DNA of 64,000 nt from an uncultured Collinsella sp. (GCA_902475375.1 CABRZC010000002.1:6048-70047); one strand, 5' to 3'. Positions 14,157 through 22,608 are shown, numbered from the stretch's first letter. Translations and numbers: made by a program. The notes: a model not told the origin generated them from the letters alone.

Positions 14157-17039
14157 ATGACGCTACTGTATTTCCTTACCCTGTTTCCGCTGGTACCGGC
14201 GCTGGGCATGCTGCTCGCGCACGGTGACCGCGCCCGCGATGCGGTGGGGCTCATAGGTTCCGGCATCATTATGGTGGTGACAGTTGTAGTCGCCGTCATG
14301 TTTTTTGGCGCGGGCCCGCAGAGCTTTGAGGTTGCCTCCGACACCTCGCATGTGCTCTCGATCATCAGCTCCGCCATCGATGTCATTCTGTGCGCCGTCA
14401 TCCTGTACAACGCGTACAAATATAGGAACGTGCTCACCACGGTGCTCGGCATAGTCCAGCTGGTGGGCTCGCTCGCCTTTGCAGCCATGACGCTGCCCGC
14501 GGCCGAAGCCGTCACGGCGACGCCGCTCTACCTGGATTACATGAGCGTGATCATGGTCCTCGCCGTCGGCATTGTCGGCAGCCTAATCTGCGTGTATGCC
14601 CTGGGCTACATGAAGGACTTCCAGGCCCACGACGAGCACGAGGCCGCGCTGCGCGGGCAGACCGCGCCCGACCGTCGCCCGCAGTTCCTGGCGCTTATGT
14701 TCCTGTTCCTCTCGGCCATGTTCGTCATCGTGACGAGCGACAACCTTGAGTGGTTGTTCTGCGGCTGGGAAATCACCACCGTGTGCTCGTTCCTTATGAT
14801 TGGCTATACGCGCACGCCCGAGGCCATCAAGAACGCCTTCACCCAGATCATCCTCAACATGCTGGGCGGTATCGCGTTTTTGGCCGGCCTCATGTACCTG
14901 CACGTTAACGGTATGCCGCTGACCATCTCGGGTGTGATCGAGCTTTCCGGCGCCGGAACCGCGCAATCCGCGCTGCTGGTGATGCCGGTCATCCTGTTGT
15001 CGCTCGCCGCACTCACCAAGGCCGCACAGATGCCGTTCCACACTTGGCTGCTGGGTGCCATGGTTGCCCCCACGCCCACGAGCGCCCTGCTGCACTCGTC
15101 AACCATGGTCAAAGCCGGCGTGTTTCTGATGGTCAAGCTCAGCCCGCTCTATGCCATCTATCCCGTGACTGGCTTTATGGTCACGAGCGTGGGCGCTATC
15201 ACGTTTTTGCTCGCCGCCCTCATGGCCATCTCGCAGAGCAACGCCAAACGCGTGCTCGCGTACTCCACCATTTCCAACTTGGGCCTCATCAGTGCCTGTT
15301 TGGGTGTCGGCGCGCCCGAGGCCGTATGGGCGGCCATCTTCCTGATCCTGTTCCACACGGTGGCAAAGTCGCTGCTGTTCCTGTGCGTGGGCACGGCCGA
15401 GCATCATATCGGCAGCCGCAATATCGAGGACATGGACGGTATGTTCAGCCGCATGCCGCACCTGACGCGCCTGATGATGCTGGGCATCATGGGCATGTTT
15501 GTGGCGCCGTTTGGCATGCTCGTGTCCAAGTGGGGCGCCCTGGTGGCGTTCGCGCAGACCGGCAACGTGCTCATGATCATGGTGTTGGCCTTTGGCTCGG
15601 CTGCGACGTTTTACTTCTGGGGCAAGTGGCTTGCCAAGCTTTCGGGCGTCGACCCCACGGCTCAAAACGTTGAGGTCAATGTCCATAAGACCGAATGGAT
15701 GGCGCTCAACACCATCGCCGCGCTGCTGATTCTGTGCTGCGTGGCCTTCCCGCTCATCTCGAGCGGTCTGGTGTCGCCTTACCTGGCCATGGTGTTTGGT
15801 CGCGTGCCGTACGTTATTGGCAAGGACGCCATGTATCTGATGGTGGTTATCGTGGCGTTTATCGCCGTGGTGCTGCTGACTTCATTCCGCGTGAGCAACA
15901 AACCGCACGTCAACGTGTACCTTTCGGGCGTGGGAACCGACAAATATCGCCATTTCCGCGGCTCGATGGGTCACGAGGTAAAGGCCGAAAAGCGCAATTG
16001 GTACTCGGAGGACGCCCTTGGCGAGAAGCGTATTGGCCCCGCGGGTAGCGTCGTGTGCTGCAGTATTATTTTGTTTGCGCTGCTGTGTTGCGCGTGGATT
16101 GGGCCCGAGCGGCTTGCCATGAGCGCGCCCTCGGTGCTGCGTGGCAAGTATTTTGAAGGTTCGGGTGTCGTGGGCATCTTTATTGGCACCGTGGCGTTTG
16201 CCCTGCTGGCGCCGCTTGTGGGCGGCCTGATCGACGGCGTTGACCGTAAGCTTTCGGCTCGCATGCAGGGCCGTGTGGGCCCGCGCCTGCTGCAACCGTT
16301 CTACGACGTTGCCAAGCTGCTGAGCAAGGCCCCTGCCAGCGTAAACACCATGGACGATACCTACATGGCGTGCGCGCTCATCTTTACCGTCGTGGGCGGC
16401 GGCATCTTTGTGTCGGGCTCCAACACGCTGCTGTGCGCCTTTATGGTGACGCTCGCCGCGATCTTTGTGGTGTTGGCGTCCGCCTCGACGCAAAGCCCGT
16501 TTGCCCAGGTTGGCGCCGACCGCGAGCTGCTGCAGGTTATGAGTTACGAGCCCGCCGTTCTGCTGATGAGCGTGGGCCTGTACCTTGCCACCGATAGCTT
16601 CGATTCCATCGCCGTGACGGGGCAGTCGGCCCCCATCATCGTGTACAGCGCGCCCATTTTCCTCGCGCTGCTCGCGGTGCTCACCATCAAGCTGCGCAAG
16701 TCGCCGTTTGACCTTTCGTACTCGCATCACGCGCATCAGGAGATCGTTCAGGGCGTCGCCACCGAGATGAGCGGCGGCACGCTGGCAAAGATGACCCTTA
16801 TGCACTGGTGCGAGACCGTGCTGTTTTTGATGTGGGTGGGCATGTTCTTTGTCTGGGACAACCCGGTGAGCTGGGTCGTGGCCCTGGTCGTGATGGCCGC
16901 GACGTATTTTGTCGAGGTGCTTATCGACAACACCTTCGCACGCAGTACCTGGCGCAGCTGCTTTAAGCTCGGATGGGGCGTGGCGCTGGTGTTTGGCCTG
17001 CTCAACCTTATGCCCATCCTCGTCGACGTGTTTATTTAG
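14157..17039 (+). CDS. Ech-type hydrogenase membrane subunit, fused EchA (NuoL-like) and EchB (NuoH-like)
   Basis: A 960-residue integral membrane protein that joins two normally separate subunits. Residues 1 to about 600 are a proton-conducting antiporter subunit of the NuoL/HyfB/EchA family, with the family signature LLHSSTMVKAGVFLMVKL near residue 305 that contains the essential lysine. From about residue 665 it is NuoH/HyfC/EchB-like, with DGVDRKLSARMQGRVGPRL near residue 690 and the downstream KLRKSPFDLSYSHHAHQEI region. The first half pumps ions; the second anchors the hydrophilic hydrogenase arm. It is the first gene of a five-gene operon in the order A-B, C, D, E, F. ATG 14157 follows GGGGGAG; an upstream ATG at 14152 is out of frame. 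Confidence 0.88.
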   Translation: MTLLYFLTLFPLVPALGMLLAHGDRARDAVGLIGSGIIMVVTVVVAVMFFGAGPQSFEVASDTSHVLSIISSAIDVILCAVILYNAYKYRNVLTTVLGIVQLVGSLAFAAMTLPAAEAVTATPLYLDYMSVIMVLAVGIVGSLICVYALGYMKDFQAHDEHEAALRGQTAPDRRPQFLALMFLFLSAMFVIVTSDNLEWLFCGWEITTVCSFLMIGYTRTPEAIKNAFTQIILNMLGGIAFLAGLMYLHVNGMPLTISGVIELSGAGTAQSALLVMPVILLSLAALTKAAQMPFHTWLLGAMVAPTPTSALLHSSTMVKAGVFLMVKLSPLYAIYPVTGFMVTSVGAITFLLAALMAISQSNAKRVLAYSTISNLGLISACLGVGAPEAVWAAIFLILFHTVAKSLLFLCVGTAEHHIGSRNIEDMDGMFSRMPHLTRLMMLGIMGMFVAPFGMLVSKWGALVAFAQTGNVLMIMVLAFGSAATFYFWGKWLAKLSGVDPTAQNVEVNVHKTEWMALNTIAALLILCCVAFPLISSGLVSPYLAMVFGRVPYVIGKDAMYLMVVIVAFIAVVLLTSFRVSNKPHVNVYLSGVGTDKYRHFRGSMGHEVKAEKRNWYSEDALGEKRIGPAGSVVCCSIILFALLCCAWIGPERLAMSAPSVLRGKYFEGSGVVGIFIGTVAFALLAPLVGGLIDGVDRKLSARMQGRVGPRLLQPFYDVAKLLSKAPASVNTMDDTYMACALIFTVVGGGIFVSGSNTLLCAFMVTLAAIFVVLASASTQSPFAQVGADRELLQVMSYEPAVLLMSVGLYLATDSFDSIAVTGQSAPIIVYSAPIFLALLAVLTIKLRKSPFDLSYSHHAHQEIVQGVATEMSGGTLAKMTLMHWCETVLFLMWVGMFFVWDNPVSWVVALVVMAATYFVEVLIDNTFARSTWRSCFKLGWGVALVFGLLNLMPILVDVFI

Positions 17040-17051
17040 GAGGCGGCATCC

Positions 17052-17681
17052 ATGGATCATAAAATGTCGCGCTCGCCGTGGGTTATTCATTACGACGGCT
17101 CGAGCTGCAACGGATGCGATATCGAGGTGCTGGCCTCGCTCACGCCGCTGTTCGATGCGGAGCGCTTTGGCGTGGTCAACACCGGCAACCCCAAGCATGC
17201 GGACATCTTTTTGGTGACGGGGTCGGTCAATGCCCAGAACCTGCCCGTCGTGCGCCAGATCTACAACCAGATGCTCGAGCCCAAGTGCGTGGTGGCCTGC
17301 GGTATCTGTGCGTGTTCGGGCGGCGTGTTCCGCGATGCCTATAACGTGATCGGCGGCGTGGACCGCGCGATTCCCGTGGACGTGTACGCGCCCGGGTGCG
17401 CCATTCGCCCCGAGACCGTGATCGATGCCATCGTGGAGGCGTGCGGCATCCTGGACCAGAAGGAGGCCGTGATGCGCGCCGGCGGCGATCCGCTTACCGT
17501 GGGCGGCGCCGCGACCTGGGACGGTGGCGTTGAGCTGGGCGAGGACGGGTTTGTGGCTGCGGGGGCCGGGACTGATGGTGCCGGTGACGGCGTCGAGGCC
17601 AACGTGTCCACCAGGTCCGCCGCACCCGCCGCTGGCGACGCGCCCGCTGAGACGCCCATCGCTGCAAAGGAGGCCGAGTAA
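17052..17681 (+). CDS. Ech-type hydrogenase small subunit (EchC, NuoB/HyfI-like)
   Basis: A 209-residue protein carrying the proximal [4Fe-4S] cluster next to the NiFe site. Visible ligands are CNGC at residues 19-22, the Cys in the CACSGG segment near 87, and Cys in APGCAIRP near 115, the usual four-cysteine set of group 4 small subunits. After about residue 150 there is a Gly/Ala/Asp-rich extension not needed for the fold. ATG 17052 follows AGGAGG, 12 bases after the membrane-subunit stop. Its TAA overlaps the next ATG by one base (TAATG), showing translational coupling with echD. Confidence 0.9.
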   Translation: MDHKMSRSPWVIHYDGSSCNGCDIEVLASLTPLFDAERFGVVNTGNPKHADIFLVTGSVNAQNLPVVRQIYNQMLEPKCVVACGICACSGGVFRDAYNVIGGVDRAIPVDVYAPGCAIRPETVIDAIVEACGILDQKEAVMRAGGDPLTVGGAATWDGGVELGEDGFVAAGAGTDGAGDGVEANVSTRSAAPAAGDAPAETPIAAKEAE

Positions 17682-18397
17682 TGCAAAAGGCTATCTATAC
17701 CACCGTCGGGATCGATGAGCTCCTGTCGCATGTCCAGGCGCTCAAGGGCGTCGGCGCGCGCTTTGTGCAAATGCACGCCGAGCGCTGTGTGGACGACGGC
17801 ACGTATCGCCTGGTCTATACGTTTATCAACGTCCGCGCTGCGCAAGAGCAGATCGCTCGGGATGGCAGCCATGCGATCGAGAACCTGGTGGTCGAGGGCA
17901 TCGACCAGTACCAGGAGATTCCGTCCATCAGCTCGTATTATCCGGCGGTATTCCCGTTTGAGAACGAGGCGCACGACCTGTTTGGGCTTGCCATCACCGA
18001 CATGCAGATCGACTTTAAGGGCTTTTTCTACCAGGTCTCGACTGCCGAGCCCATGAGCGTTATCACGCCCGAGGTGAAGGCCGCACGCGAGAAGGCCATG
18101 AAGGTCCGCGCGGCTGCCGAGGCCAAGGCGCGCAAGGCCGCGGCCGAGAAGGCCGCCGCGGCTGCGGCTGCTGCAGGGGAGGGCGCTGCGGGCGCCGGCG
18201 ATGCCGCAGGCGCCGCTGCTCAGCCCGCTGCGGCTGCCGGCTCCGATACTCAACACGATGAAGCTGCTGCGAAGGCCGCGCTCAAGGCCGCCGAGCTGGA
18301 GGCAAAGCTCGCCGCCATGGATCCCGAGAAAGCGGCCAAGGTCCGCGCGGCGCTTGCCGCCAAGGCCGCCCGCGACAAGCAGAAAAAGGAGGCGTAA
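17681..18397 (+). CDS. Ech-type hydrogenase subunit D (NuoC-like 30-kDa subunit)
   Basis: A 238-residue protein. The first 130 residues match the NuoC/HycE-N type fold, including IPSISSYYPAVFPFENEAHD followed by LFGL, the typical motif near the end of the domain. In the complex this subunit packs against the large subunit. Residues about 145-238 form an Ala/Lys/Glu-rich low-complexity tail, probably helical, with the phrase EAKARKAAAEKAAAAAAAA. That tail is longer than in classical EchD. It overlaps the small-subunit gene by one base and lies 5 bases before the large-subunit gene. Confidence 0.85.
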   Translation: MQKAIYTTVGIDELLSHVQALKGVGARFVQMHAERCVDDGTYRLVYTFINVRAAQEQIARDGSHAIENLVVEGIDQYQEIPSISSYYPAVFPFENEAHDLFGLAITDMQIDFKGFFYQVSTAEPMSVITPEVKAAREKAMKVRAAAEAKARKAAAEKAAAAAAAAGEGAAGAGDAAGAAAQPAAAAGSDTQHDEAAAKAALKAAELEAKLAAMDPEKAAKVRAALAAKAARDKQKKEA

Positions 18398-18402
18398 GGT
18401 CC

Positions 18403-19491
18403 ATGGCACATCGCTCCGTTATTCCGTTTGGCCCGCAACACCCGGTGCTGCCCGAGCCGCTTCATCTGGACCTGGTGATCGAGGACGACCGCGTCATCGA
18501 GGCAATTCCGCAGATCGGCTTTGTGCACCGCGGACTCGAGAAGCTCACCGAAAAGCGCGACATGCACCAGTTTGGCTACATCGCCGAGCGCATCTGCGGC
18601 ATCTGCGCCGTGGGCCACAGCTATGGCTATGCCAGCGCCTGCGAGCGCATGCTCGACATCGAGGTGCCCGGCCGCGCGCAGTATATCCGCACCATTTTGC
18701 ACGAGCTTTCGCGCATCCACTCGCATCTGCTGTGGCTGGGCCTGCTCGCCGATGCCTTTGGCTTCGAGGCGCTGTTCTATCGTTCGTGGACGCTGCGCGA
18801 GCAGATTCTCAAGATCTTCGAGAGCACGTGCGGTGGCCGCGTGATTCTGTCGATTAACGAGATCGGCGGCCTTAAGCACGATATTGAGGATTCTGAGCTG
18901 GCGGGTATTGTCCAAACGCTCGACGCCATGCGCCCCGCCTACGAGGCCCTGGTGCATACGTTTTTGGACGACAATAGCTGCGGCGAGCGCCTGCATGGCG
19001 TGGGCGTGATCAGCAAGAAGGACGCGCTGAATCTGTCGATGGTCGGCCCGTTCGGTCGCGCCTCGGGCGTGGATTACGACGTGCGCATGTTTGGCGACGG
19101 TGCCTATGCAGGCCTGGCAGCATTTGAGCCCATCGTTGCTACCGACGGCGACTGCTATGCCCGCTGCCAGGTGCGTTGTGCCGAGGTCACGCAGGCCATG
19201 GACATCATCAAGGAGCTTGTCAGCAAGATCCCGCACGACGGTATCGGCGGGCGCACCAAGCTTACGCCGGCCGACGGCGCGCGCGGCGAGGTTGTGATTG
19301 AGCAGCCGCGCGGCGAGGCGTACTACTATGTGCGCGGCAACGGCACCAAGAATCTGGACCGTTTTCGCGTGCGCACGCCGACGTCGCAGAACCTGGCGGG
19401 TCTGACACATGCGCTGCAGGGCGTGCTCCTTGCCAACGTGCCCATGATTATCCTGACCATCGACCCCTGCATTAGCTGCACGGAAAGGTAG
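18403..19491 (+). CDS. Ech-type [NiFe] hydrogenase large subunit (EchE)
   Basis: A 362-residue protein holding the NiFe catalytic site. Both cysteine pairs are intact: RICGICAVGH at residues about 62-71 and DPCISC at residues 355-360. The protein ends three residues later (TER), so there is no C-terminal extension of the kind that maturation endopeptidases remove in most [NiFe] hydrogenases; CooH-type enzymes also lack it. The protein therefore should not need HycI-type processing (inference). No hyp maturation genes or formate dehydrogenase are in this window. With NuoD-like length and the neighbouring EchF ferredoxin, the likely reaction is proton reduction coupled to ion pumping. Confidence 0.92.
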   Translation: MAHRSVIPFGPQHPVLPEPLHLDLVIEDDRVIEAIPQIGFVHRGLEKLTEKRDMHQFGYIAERICGICAVGHSYGYASACERMLDIEVPGRAQYIRTILHELSRIHSHLLWLGLLADAFGFEALFYRSWTLREQILKIFESTCGGRVILSINEIGGLKHDIEDSELAGIVQTLDAMRPAYEALVHTFLDDNSCGERLHGVGVISKKDALNLSMVGPFGRASGVDYDVRMFGDGAYAGLAAFEPIVATDGDCYARCQVRCAEVTQAMDIIKELVSKIPHDGIGGRTKLTPADGARGEVVIEQPRGEAYYYVRGNGTKNLDRFRVRTPTSQNLAGLTHALQGVLLANVPMIILTIDPCISCTER

Positions 19492-19498
19492 GCGCGGC

Positions 19499-19840
19499 AT
19501 GAGTTTACTGACATTTGCCAAGACGGCCTTGGGCTCTATGGTCAAGCAGCCGGTAACGGTGTGCTATCCGCAGGAGAAGCTGACGGCGCCCGAGCGCTTG
19601 CGCGGGCACATCGTTAACGACATGGACGTGTGCATTTGCTGCGGGATGTGCGCGCGTCGCTGCCCGGCGGGCGCACTCGCGGTCGATCGCAAGGGCGGAA
19701 CGTGGTCGATCGACCCGTATGCCTGCGTGGTGTGCGGCGAGTGCATCGAAAGCTGCCCCAAGCGCTGCCTGACTATGGACACCGCCCGTACTCCAGTTGC
19801 GGCGGATAAGACTCCCACGGTAGAAACCAAGCCGGAATAG
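19499..19840 (+). CDS. Ech-type hydrogenase ferredoxin subunit (EchF, NuoI/HyfH-like)
   Basis: A 113-residue polyferredoxin with two classical [4Fe-4S] motifs: CICCGMCARRCP near residues 44-55 and CVVCGECIESCP near 73-84. It would pass electrons from a soluble ferredoxin to the small-subunit cluster. The gene begins 7 bases after the large-subunit stop and is the last of the operon. A stable hairpin follows. A short Thr/Pro/Lys tail closes the protein. Confidence 0.88.
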   Translation: MSLLTFAKTALGSMVKQPVTVCYPQEKLTAPERLRGHIVNDMDVCICCGMCARRCPAGALAVDRKGGTWSIDPYACVVCGECIESCPKRCLTMDTARTPVAADKTPTVETKPE

Positions 19841-19861
19841 AACTGGAATAGAACTGGAATA

Positions 19862-19895
19862 GGGGCCGGTGGGGCAAAAATGCCCCGCCGGCCCC
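19862..19895 (+). terminator. Terminator-like hairpin after the hydrogenase operon
   Basis: GGGGCCGG-T-GGGGCA pairs with TGCCCC-G-CCGGCCCC around an AAAA loop, giving a very stable stem. There is no T run behind it. A second small hairpin CGCGCG-TGAG-CGCGCG (19895-19910) abuts it, and an 11-bp direct repeat AACTGGAATAG lies just before (19841-19862). Probably the 3' end of the transcript. Confidence 0.6.
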
Positions 19896-19928
19896 GCGCG
19901 TGAGCGCGCGGCTAAGCCTCTGCGAACA

Positions 19929-20080
19929 AAAACTATGCCGGATTACGGGGCTGGATAGCGAACCTCCGACCATACAGAAAATCGCAAAAACAAAACCGCA
20001 GGTAGACGAGCTGTCATCTTGCAGAAAACGCGGGTATGGATGGGGATCCTGAGTTTGGCCCCGTAATCCGGCATAGTTTT
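19929..20080. repeat. Intergenic palindromic element A (152 bp)
   Basis: Perfect 23-bp arms (19929-19951 and 20058-20080; outer end AAAACTATGCCGG) enclose a core with an inner stem CCATAC/GTATGG (19970-19975, 20034-20039) and the phrase AAAACCGCAGGTAGA (19992-20006). It shares the core with elements B and C. The left flank GCGAAC and the right flank GAAATG are also shared with element C. Confidence 0.8.
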
Positions 20081-20133
20081 GAAATGCCTCCATATCCGTA
20101 ACATCCCTTGATCTCCCACGGACAGAGGGAAAC

Positions 20134-20383
20134 GGATCATTTTGGCCTTGCGAGGGCTGCCACGTGACCCGTCTGCCATGAAATGGGCCCATCTACTACG
20201 TTTAAGCCGCTATCCTCAACCATGGCAAGTAATGCGAAATAAAAACCGCAGGTAGAACGCCTGCGATTTTTTATGAAAAGCGGGTATGGTCGGGGGTATC
20301 GAGTCAAACGTAGTAGATGGGCCGATTTCGTGGCGGGCGCTGTCAGCCGGTTTCCGCGGGTGGAAGAAAATGGATCATTTTGG
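20134..20383. repeat. Repeated spacer motif between palindromic elements
   Basis: GGATCATTTTGG followed by a C/T-rich step and GCGAG occurs at 20134-20145 (between A and B) and at 20372-20383 (between B and C). The A-B-C array therefore repeats as a unit of element plus spacer. No gene with a ribosome site is seen anywhere in 19841-20639. Confidence 0.65.
20180..20329. repeat. Intergenic palindromic element B (150 bp)
   Basis: Arms of 24 bp (20180-20203 and 20306-20329, one mismatch) contain GGCCCATCTACTACGTTT. The core holds an apical hairpin GCAGG-TAGAACG-CCTGC (20248-20264) preceded by AAAAACC and followed by GGGTATGGTCGGG. It has the same core and orientation as element A, but its arms are unlike A's. 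Confidence 0.8.
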
Positions 20384-20426
20384 TCCCGCGAGTCTTGCGG
20401 AGGCACTCGTGCAGGGCCGCCCGAAC

Positions 20427-20578
20427 AAAACTATGTCGGTTTACTACGAAGAATTCGACATTCCCGACCATGACTGCATTTTTCTAAATACTGCAAGCGT
20501 TCTACCTGCGGTTTTGCAAACGCGCAATTTACCGTGGTCGAAGGCGGGCGATTCGTCGTAGTAAACCGACATAGTTTT
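20427..20578. repeat. Intergenic palindromic element C (152 bp, core inverted relative to A and B)
   Basis: Perfect 23-bp arms (20427-20449 and 20556-20578; outer end AAAACTATGTCGG) enclose the same core in reverse orientation, with the apical hairpin at 20493-20509 and TCTACCTGCGGTTTT following it. Its arms differ from those of element A at six positions, and every change is matched in the partner arm. Confidence 0.8.
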
Positions 20579-20639
20579 GAAATGGTATTAAATCGGTGGC
20601 AGCCATTTTGCTATGCCGGGGTGGTCGGTCGTTGGGTAA

Positions 20640-21269
20640 TTACCCTCGCAGGTAGGCGATGGCGATTTGCGTGCGGTTGCGCAGGCCCATCTTTGCCAGG
20701 ATCGAGCTGATGTGGTTGCGCACGGTGCCTTCGCCCATGTAGGCGGTGGCGGCGATCTCCTTGTTGTCGAGGCCACGAGCGATGAGCTCGGCGACTTCGA
20801 ACTCGCGGTCGGTCAGGCTGGCGAAGGCCGCGGGCCGGCGGAGCGTGTCCGCCTCGACGCCCGTTCCGTCAAAATCGATATCCTCGATCGCCTTACCCTC
20901 GAGTACGCGCTTGCCGTCCATGACTTGCACCAACGCTGGCGGAATGGCGGCGACATCGGTCTTGATCAGGTAGCCGCGGGCGCCCAGTTTGAGCGCCGAC
21001 ACAATGTACTCGTCATCCGAGAATGTCGTCAGAAACACCACGCGCGCCGCAGGGTCGCGCTCAAGGATTTCGCGTGCTGCCGAAAGTCCGTCACGCCCCG
21101 GCATCTGAATGTCGAGCAGCGCGATGTCGGGCGCGTGCTCGGCGTAGAGCGCGACCGCGTCGTCGCCATTGGCGCCGGTGCCCACTACCTCGATTTGCGG
21201 CTGGGCGCCCAGGATAATCTTGAGCGAATCGACCACCAAGCGGTCGTCGTCGACAACGATGAGCCTCAT
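20640..21269 (-). CDS. NarL/LuxR-family response regulator
   Basis: A 209-residue regulator. The receiver domain covers residues 1-120, with acidic residues in VVDDDR, the phospho-acceptor Asp in IALLDIQMPG near 54, and the conserved Lys in GYLIKTD near 104. A LuxR-type helix-turn-helix follows (about 145-205; LTDREFEVAELIARGLDNKE then IA). It overlaps the end of the upstream kinase gene by 4 bases, so the two are co-translated. The divergent neighbour is an ABC exporter operon, the usual target of such pairs in peptide or polyene resistance modules. Confidence 0.92.
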   Translation of the reverse strand: MRLIVVDDDRLVVDSLKIILGAQPQIEVVGTGANGDDAVALYAEHAPDIALLDIQMPGRDGLSAAREILERDPAARVVFLTTFSDDEYIVSALKLGARGYLIKTDVAAIPPALVQVMDGKRVLEGKAIEDIDFDGTGVEADTLRRPAAFASLTDREFEVAELIARGLDNKEIAATAYMGEGTVRNHISSILAKMGLRNRTQIAIAYLRG

Positions 21270-22411
21270 CGGCCCTCATCTCCTTGCTGTTTGGGAACGG
21301 TGGCAAACACGCGCCAGCCGCCGGCGCTGGCATGCGGACCGGCGGTGAAGGTGCCGCCAAGCGCCTCGATGCGCTCGCGCATGGAGGCGAGCCCCATGCC
21401 CTCCGCGGCGCCGCGGCTGCTTGCTTGGACCCCGCCCGTGCCATCGTCGGTAACGATGAGCTGGTAAAACGACGGATGCTCCATGCATCGTACAGTGACA
21501 GCATGGGCGCAAGCGTGGCGCATGGTGTTGGAGAGCGCCTCGCGCAGGACCGCCGCAAAGCAGTTGGCGACGTTTGCGGGTGCATGCTCGGCCATAACTT
21601 CAAGCTCAATCTGCGGACCGCCGTCCGAGCGCGCGCCTTCGACAATGCGTTCGAGCTGCACGGAAAGGTCGACGGCGTTGTCGTTGAGCGCGTGGACGCT
21701 GGCGCGCACAAGCTGGAGCGCCTCGTCAACCGTGCGTTTGACGTCGGCGAAATCGGCGGCGACGCCGGGCTCGTCGGCATGGACTACGCGCAAGGCTTCG
21801 GCTTGCAGTGAGGCGCGCGTGAGCTGGTGGCCGACGTTATCGTGGATCTCGCGCGCGATGCGGGCGCGTTCGGCGAGCGTCGCGAGCTCGACTTCGTAGT
21901 CCTGGCGGTCGGCAAGATCGCGGTTGCGTGCTTCGAGCGCCAGAGCACGTTCCTGCAGCTCGTCGCGGGTGCGGTGCATGCGCCGCTGCTCGCGCTCCAA
22001 CTGGGCGGTACGTAGCGATAGCAAGGTGGCGGCAACCGAAAGGATGGCGGTCAGCAGGAGCGTTCGGGCGGTGGGCTCGTCGGCGCGAAGGTCCGCGACG
22101 AGCGCAAAGGTAAAGACGGAGCCAATGCTCAGTGCGATCCAGGCACGCTCACGGTGCACGCGTCGTGCGATGTCATAGAGGGCGAGAGGTGCAAACGGCA
22201 CAAACGGCGGCACGAAGACGGCCGCGATGATGTAAGCGCAGCTCGCGGCCTCGCTTGTGCGGCGCGTGCGTTCCTTCTGCGCGAGCTCGGCCAGCGAGGT
22301 GGCAATAACGCCAAGGCAAAACGCCGCGACCAGGCGAGCGTCCACAGCAAGGCCCGTGGCGGCCGCAATACAGCACGCCAGCACAATCGATTTGTCGAAA
22401 AGCCTGTTCAT
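21266..22411 (-). CDS. NarL-type sensor histidine kinase
   Basis: A 381-residue kinase. About five hydrophobic helices fill the first 150 residues, with no large extracellular domain. A coiled segment follows, then the HisKA_3 H-box ARIAREIHDNVGHQLTRASL, and a HATPase domain with the N-box VLREALSNTMRHA and the G-box VTDDGTGG/GMGLASMRERI. ATG 22411 is chosen because it starts with a membrane helix; the frame runs further upstream to 22573 but that part is Arg-rich and unlike protein. No ribosome site precedes the ATG. A -10 TACAAT ends 7 bases before it, so the mRNA may be leaderless. Its partner is the regulator at 20640-21269. Confidence 0.88.
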   Translation of the reverse strand: MNRLFDKSIVLACCIAAATGLAVDARLVAAFCLGVIATSLAELAQKERTRRTSEAASCAYIIAAVFVPPFVPFAPLALYDIARRVHRERAWIALSIGSVFTFALVADLRADEPTARTLLLTAILSVAATLLSLRTAQLEREQRRMHRTRDELQERALALEARNRDLADRQDYEVELATLAERARIAREIHDNVGHQLTRASLQAEALRVVHADEPGVAADFADVKRTVDEALQLVRASVHALNDNAVDLSVQLERIVEGARSDGGPQIELEVMAEHAPANVANCFAAVLREALSNTMRHACAHAVTVRCMEHPSFYQLIVTDDGTGGVQASSRGAAEGMGLASMRERIEALGGTFTAGPHASAGGWRVFATVPKQQGDEGR

Positions 22412-22417
22412 ACGGGT

Positions 22418-22423
22418 ATTGTA
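22418..22423 (-). promoter_or_regulatory. -10 box of the kinase/regulator operon, possibly leaderless
   Basis: TACAAT on the minus strand (22423 to 22418) is followed by six bases and then the kinase ATG at 22411, which puts the expected transcription start at or next to the A of the start codon. No good -35 hexamer is visible at 17 bases. Confidence 0.45.
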
Positions 22424-22608
22424 CGCGAAGCCGCGCGTGGTGGAGGGGCCGCCTGCGCAACCGTGACATTCCTCCCGTACAGCAAATTGGGGGCGCCGGC
22501 GGGTCACGCGGCCAAGCCTCGCACTCGTGACAAAGCTCACTGGTGCGCGCCGGCGGCTCCTGCGATGATGCAATCGTACCGGGCCGCAATCAACAGGAGG
22601 GCCGCCTC

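Noticed and set aside
14157..19840. Formate hydrogenlyase (Hyf/Hyc) complex
   Set aside because: Only six subunit types are present, in Ech order; HyfD-, HyfE- and HyfF-like subunits and a formate dehydrogenase are missing, so Ech-type is the better name.
20286..20561. Short plus-strand open frames in the 19.9-20.6 kb gap
   Set aside because: They cross the palindromic arms, have no ribosome sites, and differ between the repeated elements; the elements are better explained as structure.
19929..20578. CRISPR array
   Set aside because: The repeats are about 150 bp, include one inverted copy, and have no regular short repeat/spacer order; no cas genes are nearby.
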